From contig JAJXYY010000041.1 of assembly GCA_021780315.1 (NCBI GenBank), positions 248,001 to 312,000 on the forward strand: DNA of 64,000 nucleotides, read 5' to 3'. The DNA comes from Acidobacteriota bacterium (GTDB lineage: Bacteria > Acidobacteriota > Terriglobia > Terriglobales > Acidobacteriaceae). The position numbers were made by a program, and so were the translations under genes. This document shows positions 26,387 to 32,968 of this stretch, in pieces. Every line of letters begins with the position of its first letter. The first letter of the stretch is position 1. Below the pieces are notes generated by a model that did not search any database, was not told where the DNA came from, and saw only the letters and a list, made by a program, of their open reading frames with translations.

Positions 26387-27283
26387 CTACTGGTGCACCG
26401 AGAGTCCCGGCGGTAAAGCTGCCTCAAGATGGATTGGTTCTGCGGTGATGGGGTGGTGGAAGCGCAGAGATTGGGCGTGCAGGAGATATCCTCCATCGCC
26501 GGGGAGGCCGGGGAGATTTGCCAGAGGCTGGCCGGTAAAGCCGTACAGTGGGTCGCCTACCAGCGGATGGCCGATGGATGCCAGATGGATTCTAATTTGA
26601 TGAGGGCGGCCCGAACTTAGGCTTACCTGAAATGTTGTGGTGCTGGTTGTGCGTGAGATCACCTTTGCCAATGACTTGGACGGTTTGCCGCTTGGGTTGG
26701 CGGCCCACACGGAACCGATGAGCGGGTGCGGTACAAGGCCGATGGGGGTGAGAATTTCGTAGGCGTCGTGCTGTGCAACATTTTGAGCCAGCGCTCGGTA
26801 GATCTTTTGAACTTTGGGGGTGTTCCAGTTTGCGGAGAGTTGAGAGGCTGCCTGCGGTGTTTTGGCGAAGAGGACGATGCCGGTAGTGGCCCGGCCCAAC
26901 CGGTGGACGGGGTTTGCGTTGGGGGTTTGTTTTTGCACCAGGCGCAGGAGGGTGTGTTCCATGAAGCCGCCGCCGGGGAGGGTGGGCAGGCCGCTGGGTT
27001 TGTTGACGGCCAACAGATGGGGGTCATCAAACAGGACTTCGAAGTGCTGAGGAGAGTCTGGTTCGATCCAGGGTGGACGGTTCCAGACAAGGGTTTGGCC
27101 TGAAGTGAGCGATTCGCTTCCGGTGGCGGTGACGCCGTTGACGGTGACTTCGCGGTTGTTCAGATTCTGTTGCCAGGCTTGTGGGGTTGAGTGTGGGTAA
27201 AGGCTTGCCAAGTGGGAGAGCAGGGATTGTCCATGATGTTTGCTGCTGATGATGGTGGTGTAGGCATAGCCCCGGTTGAGCAT
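26387..27283 (-). CDS. RluA-family RNA pseudouridine synthase, catalytic motif variant
   Basis: The 298-residue product has the RluA fold: an N-terminal S4-like region (TPQAWQQNLNNREVTVNG), then LLAVNKPSGLPTLPGGG, a motif II region and GRPHQIRIHLASIGHPLVGD near the C-terminus. The catalytic motif, usually HRLDxxTSG, reads VHRLGRATTG, so the canonical Asp position is Gly. Similar HRLGR variants are recalled from some homologues (plant RluA-like proteins), so the protein may be active or divergent. The start is ATG 27283; the frame upstream to 27490 is only the repeat element. It is on the opposite strand to the preceding two-TM gene. Confidence 0.85.
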   Translation of the reverse strand: MLNRGYAYTTIISSKHHGQSLLSHLASLYPHSTPQAWQQNLNNREVTVNGVTATGSESLTSGQTLVWNRPPWIEPDSPQHFEVLFDDPHLLAVNKPSGLPTLPGGGFMEHTLLRLVQKQTPNANPVHRLGRATTGIVLFAKTPQAASQLSANWNTPKVQKIYRALAQNVAQHDAYEILTPIGLVPHPLIGSVWAANPSGKPSKSLAKVISRTTSTTTFQVSLSSGRPHQIRIHLASIGHPLVGDPLYGFTGQPLANLPGLPGDGGYLLHAQSLRFHHPITAEPIHLEAALPPGLSVHQ

Positions 27284-27327
27284 GTGGTTTGAGTGTAAGC
27301 TATGGCATCGTGCGGCAGGAGTTGCCG

Positions 27328-27396
27328 GGGAGTGCGGTCGTGCTTTGCACGATGCCCACGTTGGCGCGATGAGACTGCGCGAAGATGGGGCACCCG
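27328..27396. repeat. Short repeat unit, copy 4
   Basis: Same unit as 26214-26286 (GGGGAGTGCGGTCGTGC, second hairpin GCGCGA/TGCGCGA, end ATGGGGCACCCGG), located upstream of the RluA-type gene. A neighbouring stretch at about 27426-27470, GCAGGTCCTCCGCTGCGCGA, looks like a further unrelated interspersed element. Confidence 0.8.
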
Positions 27397-27518
27397 GGGT
27401 GGGGGATTTGGGGTGAAGCAGGTAAGGGCAACAGCAGGTCCTCCGCTGCGCGAAGGATGACAACGAAAAAACAGGCAATGGCAACGGCAACTGCGGGGCG
27501 GGGGAAGGTGGGGGTGGG

Positions 27519-28616
27519 TTATTCGCCTTTGAGGAGGGCTGCGGGTTGGAGGGTGCGTAGGACTCGGGTGGGGAAGAGGGCGGCCAGGGTGGCGATGATG
27601 AGGTTTAGGAGGAGGACGAGGGGTAGGACGGAGAGTCGGGGGAGGGTGGCGGTGTGGAAGTTGGACTCGCTGATGGCCCAGGCGATGGCTGAGCCGAGGA
27701 GGTAGCCTGCGGCTACTCCGGCGAGGGCTAGGGCTATGGCTTCGAGGAGGAAGAGGGCGATGAGCTGGAGCTGGGTTCCTCCGAGGGCCTTCATGAGGGC
27801 GAAGTCGCGGCGGCGTTCGAGGACGCTGGCGGAGAGAGTGGCGAGGACGGAGACGGCGACGGTGAGGGCGATGAGGAGGAGGGCTCCGTACATGAGGGCG
27901 TGGGTGCGATCGACGATGCGGGACTCGCCTTCGACGAGTTGGCGGACGGGGGCGATGTGGAGGGAGGGGAGCTGGAGGCGGAGTCGCTGGATGGCGGCTT
28001 CGACCTGGGTGGCACCGCCGGGGATCTGGAGTTCGATGACGGTGGGGGGGGTGTTGGTCCAGGCGGTGAAGGTGTCGAGGGGGATGTAGATGCGGCTGTC
28101 TTCGTCGCCACCGGTGGCGAGGCGGCCTGCGCCCTGGAGGGTGAGGGGGTGGCCGTTGAAGGTGAGGGTGACGGCGTGCTCGTCGGCGATGAAGTTGGCG
28201 GCGCGCTGGCCGAGGAGGGCGGCGTTGGGGGCGGTAGGCCAGGCGGGGAGTTGCCACCAGGCGTTGAGTTTGCGGATGGCGGGGAAGTCGGTTCCGGCGA
28301 CGACGACGGAGGTGCCGCGGTCGGTGGTGGCGACGGCGTAGGCGAAGGGGGCGGCGAGGGAGTCGGGACCGGCGGCCTGGTGAACGAGGGCGAGGGCGTT
28401 GGGGGGGAGGGGGGTGTTGGCTGGCGCGGTGATGACGACGTTGGCCCCGAAGGCGCGGAACTCGCGGTGGAGTTTGGCGTCGAGATCGGCGTAGAGGGTG
28501 AGGAGCGCGGTGGCGACGGCGGCGGAGACGGTGAGGGCGATGAGGGCGGAGAGGCTGCGGGCGCGGCGGTGGACCAGGGAGCGGCGCAGGATGCTGAGGA
28601 GGGAGAGCTGAATCAT
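27519..28616 (-). CDS. FtsX/MacB-type ABC permease (second of pair)
   Basis: A 365-residue FtsX-family permease: one N-terminal TM (LSILRRSLVHRRARSLSALI), a periplasmic MacB-PCD-like domain (residues about 45-230), and three C-terminal TM segments with the FtsX signature around LERRRDFALMKALGGTQLQL. The start is ATG 28616, overlapping the upstream permease stop by 4 nt (28613-28616). It should form a heterodimer with the upstream permease, driven by a LolD-type ATPase. Its stop is 236 nt before the RluA-type gene start, with repeats between. Confidence 0.87.
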   Translation of the reverse strand: MIQLSLLSILRRSLVHRRARSLSALIALTVSAAVATALLTLYADLDAKLHREFRAFGANVVITAPANTPLPPNALALVHQAAGPDSLAAPFAYAVATTDRGTSVVVAGTDFPAIRKLNAWWQLPAWPTAPNAALLGQRAANFIADEHAVTLTFNGHPLTLQGAGRLATGGDEDSRIYIPLDTFTAWTNTPPTVIELQIPGGATQVEAAIQRLRLQLPSLHIAPVRQLVEGESRIVDRTHALMYGALLLIALTVAVSVLATLSASVLERRRDFALMKALGGTQLQLIALFLLEAIALALAGVAAGYLLGSAIAWAISESNFHTATLPRLSVLPLVLLLNLIIATLAALFPTRVLRTLQPAALLKGE

Positions 28617-29890
28617 GCTTCGCCTCGGAGGCTTTCGGTGGGGTTCATGCGGAGGGCGGAGCGGATGGAGGGGGTAGAGCCGGCGATAGCGACGGTGATG
28701 GCGAGGGCGATGACGACGGGGAGCAGGACAGGATTGAAGAGATCGGCAGGAGTGAGGGGCTGGTCGGCGAAGACACGGGCGCCGAGCCATGCGGAGAGGC
28801 CGGAGCCGAGGAGGTAGCCGAGGGATCCGAAGAGGAGTGCGAGGATGGCGGTCTCGGAGTAGAAGAGGAGTGCGATGGTGGGCTTGCTGGCTCCGAGGGA
28901 GCGCATGAGGCCGATCTCGGCTTTGCGCTCGAGGATGGCGGTGGCCATGGCGGCGGAGACGGCGAAGGTGGCGGAGAAGAGTGCAGCGGCGGAGATGAGC
29001 CACATGAGCCCGGAGATGCGGCTGAGGACGGTGCCTTCGGACTGCTCGACTCTGCGGACTTGTTGGGCGGTGGCTCCGGGGATGGCTTCGCGGATCTGGT
29101 AGGCGATGGAGTTGGCGTAGGGCCGGCAGTACCAGATTTCGCGCTGTTTGGCGGTGAGGGTGTCGGGGTCTACGCGGGCGAAGGCGTCTTCGGGTTTGGT
29201 GCGGGCGGAGATGTCTATGCGGGAGACGGCGTTAGGGAGGTTGGCGAGGGACTGGGCGGTGGCGAGGGGGAGGAGGAGTTGGTTGTCGGTGGCGTCGGCG
29301 GTGGAGGCGATGCCGGAGATGTGGAGGGTGGTGACGGGAGAGGTGGGAGTTGCGGGGATGGTGAGTCGGTCGCCGGGCTTAAGGTTGAGGGTCTGGGCGA
29401 GGGACTGACCGAGGACGGCCTGGTCAGGCTGGGTGGGCCAGGAGCCGGTGATGCGCCAGGAGGGGTGGAGCTGGGGTGCTCCGGTGAGGGAAGAGGCGCT
29501 GCCGAAGGGGTGGTTGAACCAGAGGCCGAGGGCGGGGATGGTGCGCATGGGAAGTGCGAGGGTGATGGGGAACTCGGGGCTGATGCCGGTGATGTTGTTG
29601 GCCCAGAAGATGGTTTTGAGCTTGTCGAGGTCGGACTCGCGGAGGTAGGCGTTGCCGGTGGCGGGCTTGATGTCTATGCCGCCGATTTTGACGTCGAGGT
29701 TGGCGGCCCTGGGGGTGACGACGATGTTGGCGCCGTAGACGGAGAGTTCTTTGTGGATGCGGTCGCCGATGGTGGTGGCGAGGGCGAGCATGGCGGTGAC
29801 GGCGGTGGTTCCGAGCAGGATGGCGATGCCGGCGAGGAGCTTGCGGCGGCGCTGGCGGCGGAAGGATTCGAGCAGGAGTCGGAAGAACAT
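28613..29890 (-). CDS. FtsX/MacB-type ABC permease (first of pair)
   Basis: A 425-residue FtsX-family permease with N-terminal TM (residues 15-40, KLLAGIAILLGTTAVTAMLA), a large periplasmic domain and three C-terminal TM segments; the EIGLMRSLGASK stretch is the FtsX coupling-helix-like motif. In the epsilonproteobacterial P19/FTR1 iron loci (Cj1658-Cj1665 type), two FtsX-like permeases and one ATPase accompany the FTR1-like protein, which matches this order. It follows FTR1 with a 270-nt gap holding repeats. Transport substrate is unproven. Confidence 0.87.
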   Translation of the reverse strand: MFFRLLLESFRRQRRRKLLAGIAILLGTTAVTAMLALATTIGDRIHKELSVYGANIVVTPRAANLDVKIGGIDIKPATGNAYLRESDLDKLKTIFWANNITGISPEFPITLALPMRTIPALGLWFNHPFGSASSLTGAPQLHPSWRITGSWPTQPDQAVLGQSLAQTLNLKPGDRLTIPATPTSPVTTLHISGIASTADATDNQLLLPLATAQSLANLPNAVSRIDISARTKPEDAFARVDPDTLTAKQREIWYCRPYANSIAYQIREAIPGATAQQVRRVEQSEGTVLSRISGLMWLISAAALFSATFAVSAAMATAILERKAEIGLMRSLGASKPTIALLFYSETAILALLFGSLGYLLGSGLSAWLGARVFADQPLTPADLFNPVLLPVVIALAITVAIAGSTPSIRSALRMNPTESLRGEA

Positions 29891-29983
29891 GGTGAGGTGC
29901 CTCCTGTCAGGTTACATGGTGGAGGAGCGAGTGAGGGAGAGTGGCTCAGTAGTGCTACGACTTCGTCTGTTGTCTCGTTCGAT

Positions 29984-30148
29984 CCCATGGCTTGGAAGCG
30001 AGGCATGGGGGCGGGATTTATACATTCCCATGTCTCAGAAGCGAGACATGGGGCACCCAGATTTTTACACTCCCATGTCTCAGAAGCGAGACATGGGGCA
30101 CCCAGATTTTATCTGTCCCATGGCTTGGAAGCGAGACATGGGGTACCC
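29984..30148. repeat. Tandem palindromic repeat array, four units
   Basis: Units at 29984-30011 (degenerate), 30027-30058, 30072-30103 and 30117-30148; successive complete units start 45 nt apart. Each has CCCATGTCTC-AGAAGC-GAGACATGGG (10-bp arms, 6-nt loop) and ends GGGGCACCC or a close variant. Units 1 and 4 use CCCATGGCTTGG in the left arm. It fills the gap between FTR1 and the first permease. The 45-nt period gives false repeat-like ORFs in several frames. Confidence 0.88.
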
Positions 30149-30160
30149 GGGATTTGGTGG

Positions 30161-31438
30161 TTAGCGGTTGAAGACCGGGATGAGGGTGCGGAGGTCGGCG
30201 GCGGCGATGGTGATCTGGCCTCCGGCGTTGGTGGACTTGAGGGGGATGGGGTTGCAGCCGCCGGGTTGACCCATGGAGGTGGGGTTGAGGGGGGAGGCGC
30301 ACATCTTGCAGATGATTCCCTGGGAGCCGATGTAGAAGCCTACAGGGCCGCAGATCTGGCAGGCGTCGGCTACGGAGGCGATGTTGCCGTCGGGTTTTTT
30401 GTAGAGGAGGAAGCGAACTTCGGTGGAGTTTCCTTTTCCGTCGTCGAGCTTGACGCCGTAGCGGTGGAGTTGGTCGTCGTTGACCTGGGCGGTGGGGACG
30501 GTGACCTGGGTTCCGACGAGGGTGACGGGCGCGGTGGGGGAGAGTGAGGTGGTGCTTTTGGCGTAGATGAACTCGGCGGTGGAGAGGAAGATGAAGAGGA
30601 AGCTGGTGCCGACGACGGCGTTCATCCAGAGTTTTTCGCGGCGCTGGGTCCAGGCGGCTTTGCGCTTGTCGGAGGGGGAGAGCGCGGCGGCCTCAGCCGG
30701 GGAGAGTTGGGGAGCGCGGCGTTTGTACTCCAGCAGCATCATGAGGCCCGCGAGGGCCAGCATGGTGACGAAGAAGAAGAGATCGTTGCGGACGATGGGG
30801 CCGATGAGGCGCATCTCTGCAGTGCTGGAGGGGAGGACACCGTTTTCGGAGAGCTCGTGGAGGCCGCTGAGCAGGAGCTGGAAGGTGACGAAGTAGAGGA
30901 TGACGGTGGTAACGCGGAAGAAGCGCTGGAGGTTGATTTTGACGCTGCCGCGGATGAAGAGCACGCCAAAGATGACGGAGACGGCGATGCCGAGGACGGT
31001 TCCGGAGAAGCTGAGGATCTCGGAGGAGTTGAGCGAGACGGCGGAGAGGATGAGGACGGTTTCGACGCCTTCGCGGAGGACGAGGAGGAAGACGAAGAAG
31101 AAGAGGCCGAGTTTGGAGGTGTTTTCGACGAGCTGGGAGATCTTGCCTTCGATGTGACCTTTGAGGGTTCGGGCGGTCTTGTGCATGAACCAGATCATGC
31201 TGACGACGAATGCGGCTGCGGCGAGCATGATCCAGCCCTCAAAGACGTCGGTGTTGACGTGGGAGCGGGCGATGACGATGGCGGTGGCGACGCTGGCAGC
31301 GATGGCGGAGCCGAGAGCCCAGAAGACGGTTTTCTTGAGTTCGGGACGGCCGATTTTGGAGAGGTAGGCAAAGATGATGCCGATGATGAGTGAAGCTTCG
31401 ACGCCCTCGCGCAAGGTGATGATGAATGCCTGCAGCAT
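30161..31438 (-). CDS. FTR1-family iron permease fused to DUF2318 cysteine domain
   Basis: The 425-residue protein has about seven TM segments with two REGxE iron-permease motifs, REGVE at residues 10-14 and 122-126, the signature of Ftr1/EfeU. After a final TM (residues about 275-292) comes a C-terminal DUF2318-like domain with cysteines at 360, 363, 377, 380 and 395 (ACQICGP, IICKMCAS, GGCNPI). In Campylobacter the FTR1-like protein (Cj1658) and the DUF2318 protein (Cj1660) are separate; here they are one chain. It likely transports or handles iron at the inner membrane. Start ATG 31438 places the first REGxE in the first helix. Confidence 0.9.
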   Translation of the reverse strand: MLQAFIITLREGVEASLIIGIIFAYLSKIGRPELKKTVFWALGSAIAASVATAIVIARSHVNTDVFEGWIMLAAAAFVVSMIWFMHKTARTLKGHIEGKISQLVENTSKLGLFFFVFLLVLREGVETVLILSAVSLNSSEILSFSGTVLGIAVSVIFGVLFIRGSVKINLQRFFRVTTVILYFVTFQLLLSGLHELSENGVLPSSTAEMRLIGPIVRNDLFFFVTMLALAGLMMLLEYKRRAPQLSPAEAAALSPSDKRKAAWTQRREKLWMNAVVGTSFLFIFLSTAEFIYAKSTTSLSPTAPVTLVGTQVTVPTAQVNDDQLHRYGVKLDDGKGNSTEVRFLLYKKPDGNIASVADACQICGPVGFYIGSQGIICKMCASPLNPTSMGQPGGCNPIPLKSTNAGGQITIAAADLRTLIPVFNR

Positions 31439-31539
31439 AACGACCTGATCCGTTCCTGAGGGGGTCTCCGGTGGCCTGGAGAGCAGCCTCGACGCCTCAA
31501 CCTGGAGGCTTTCGACTGAGATGCTCGATTGGTCAGCCC

Positions 31540-31630
31540 ATTGCGGACTGATTTGGTCGTGCTTGAGATAGTCTATTGCGGACTAAATTGGTCGTCAATC
31601 GGTAAGGGCTTGTAATACGAAGGTATTACA
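31540..31630. promoter_or_regulatory. Candidate operator cluster upstream of the FTR1 operon
   Basis: ATTGCGGACTGATTTGGTCG at 31540 and ATTGCGGACTAAATTGGTCG at 31575 are near-identical and 35 nt apart. The second extends to a 25-nt imperfect palindrome (ATTG at 31575, CAAT at 31596-31599) around GACTAAATTGGTC, close to the known IscR type-1 core GACTRWWWYAGTC of Rrf2 regulators. Further upstream on the minus strand, 31611-31630 is a perfect palindrome with arms TGTAATAC and GTATTACA around GAAG. All lie 100-190 nt ahead of the FTR1 start. Confidence 0.55.
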
Positions 31631-31685
31631 CAAAATATAGTGGGGATTTGTGATGGGCTGGAAGCGGGGACGAAGGTGAAGATGG

Positions 31686-31759
31686 TGCGCCCGGAAGGAG
31701 TCGAACCTCCGACCTACTGGTTCGTAGCCAGTTGCTCTATCCAGCTGAGCTACGGGCGC
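31686..31759 (-). tRNA. tRNA-Arg (ACG)
   Basis: A 74-nt cloverleaf on the minus strand: acceptor GCGCCCG/CGGGCGC with discriminator A, D-stem GCTC/GAGC, anticodon stem ACTGG/CCAGT around CTACGAA (anticodon ACG), and T-arm GGAGG-TTCGACT-CCTTC. No CCA is encoded. It decodes CGU/CGC via A-to-I editing. Confidence 0.96.
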
Positions 31760-31843
31760 ACATTGCATTGTTGCAACTAGGTAAGAATACCGGAGATTGA
31801 GGGTTAGGGCAACCCTGATGGTGATGGGAGAGAGGAAATATGG

Positions 31844-31917
31844 TGCGCCCGGAAGGATTCGAACCTCCGACCCTCTGGTTCGAAGCCAGATGCTCTATCC
31901 AGCTGAGCTACGGGCGC
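31844..31917 (-). tRNA. tRNA-Arg (TCG)
   Basis: A 74-nt cloverleaf on the minus strand with the same acceptor and D-arm as the neighbouring gene but anticodon loop CTTCGAA (anticodon TCG), anticodon stem TCTGG/CCAGA and T-arm loop TTCGAAT. No CCA is encoded. The pair appears to be a tandem duplication with anticodon change. Confidence 0.96.
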
Positions 31918-31980
31918 ATGGAGCGATGGTGCTGATGCAACGTTAGCCGGATGTTGGCTGCGGTGCAAGTGGATTTCGAG

Positions 31981-32253
31981 CTATGCGGTGGGTGCGGGGG
32001 CTGGGGGTGGCGGTGGAGGAGGGGTGGTGGAGAGGGGCAGGGCAGTGACGATGTCGAGACCTGCGCGGCGGAGGAGCTGGCGGATGACGGGTTCGGTAAG
32101 GCGGGTGGCGTCGTACTCGATGCGGATGGTTTTGGCGGCTTCGGTGAATTCGAGTCGGCGTACTCCGTAGACCTCACGCAGTTTGGAGATGGCGTGAGTG
32201 GCAGCCTCGGAGGGTGGTGCGGCGTAGGTGTATAGGACGTCAAGCTGGGTCAT
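31981..32253 (-). CDS. Small heavy-metal-associated-fold protein with proline-rich tail
   Basis: A 90-residue protein whose first 70 residues fit the ferredoxin-like HMA fold (beta-alpha-beta pattern, LREVYGVRRLEFTEAAKTIR), but the usual CxxC metal-binding loop is absent. The tail is a proline/alanine stretch (TTPPPPPPPAPAPTA). A domain lacking Cys would not bind copper in the usual manner; a partner-binding role is possible. It starts between the tRNA genes and the TlpA-type gene, on the same strand as FTR1. Confidence 0.65.
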   Translation of the reverse strand: MTQLDVLYTYAAPPSEAATHAISKLREVYGVRRLEFTEAAKTIRIEYDATRLTEPVIRQLLRRAGLDIVTALPLSTTPPPPPPPAPAPTA

Positions 32254-32344
32254 AGATTGAATGATAGCAGCGGGTTTGGGGAATTTGGAGGGGGATGATC
32301 GGATGTCTCAGGGGCTAAATATGGATGTTTGGAGTTTTTACATT

Positions 32345-32423
32345 CCCATGTCTCAGAGGCGAGACATGGGGCACCCGGGAGTTTTTACATTCCCATGTCT
32401 CAAGTGCGAGACATGGGGCACCC
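32345..32423. repeat. Tandem palindromic repeat array, two units
   Basis: Two units at 32345-32376 and 32392-32423, 47 nt apart, same family as 29984-30148: CCCATGTCTC and GAGACATGGG arms with loops AGAGGC and AAGTGC. Both end GGGGCACCC. It lies between the HMA-type gene and the TlpA-type gene. Confidence 0.86.
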
Positions 32424-32455
32424 AGAGTTTTTGTGGTTGGTTGGTTGGGGTGGGG

Positions 32456-32938
32456 TTAGAGTTTGCGGAGGTAGTCGATGATCTCGGGGCTGGTCCAGTT
32501 CTGGGCGGAGACGAATTTTCTGCGGAGGATGCCCTGGCGGTCGATGACGTAGGTTTCGGGGATCTGGACGGTGCCATAGAGATGGTTGATGCGTTGGGTG
32601 GGGTCGCGGACGGTGAGTAGGTTGACGTGATTTTGCTGGAGGAAGTGCTGGTAGACGTCGGGGTCCTCGTCCATGCTGATGGCGACGACGGTGACCTGGG
32701 GGAGGATTTGCTGCATGGCGAGGAGGCTGGGCAGCTCGTCGATGCAGGGGGCGCACCAGGTGGCCCAGAGGTTGAGGACGACGATGTGGCCTCGGAGTTG
32801 ACTGAGGTCGACGGTGCGGGTGGCGTCGGAGACGACGAATTGAGGGGCTGGGTTGCCGATGTGTCCGGGGTGGTCTCCGCGGTCGCAACCGGAGACGAGA
32901 AGAACTGCGAGGAAGAAACTTTTCCAAACTGTGCGCAC
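32456..32938 (-). CDS. TlpA-like thioredoxin lipoprotein
   Basis: A 160-residue protein with a lipoprotein signal ending LLVSGCD (lipobox VSGC) and a TlpA/ResA thioredoxin domain with redox motif WATWCAPCIDELPS. It would be tethered to the periplasmic side of a membrane. In Campylobacter iron loci a thioredoxin-like protein (Cj1664/Cj1665) lies near FTR1, which fits its position, with the HMA-type gene in between. The start is ATG 32938, the first before the signal segment. It is divergent from the glycosyltransferase gene. Confidence 0.9.
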   Translation of the reverse strand: MRTVWKSFFLAVLLVSGCDRGDHPGHIGNPAPQFVVSDATRTVDLSQLRGHIVVLNLWATWCAPCIDELPSLLAMQQILPQVTVVAISMDEDPDVYQHFLQQNHVNLLTVRDPTQRINHLYGTVQIPETYVIDRQGILRRKFVSAQNWTSPEIIDYLRKL

Positions 32939-32968
32939 GATAAGCTCCGGTTCCTATAATACGAAGTC

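Noticed and set aside
29060-30547. 495-codon plus-strand frame rich in Gly/Glu/Asp across the FTR1-permease gap
   Set aside because: It runs antisense to two real genes and translates the tandem palindromes as a 15-residue pseudo-repeat.
29984-32423. Possible CRISPR array from the 45-nt period
   Set aside because: Spacing between palindromes is nearly constant sequence, not unique spacers, there are few units, and no cas gene is near.
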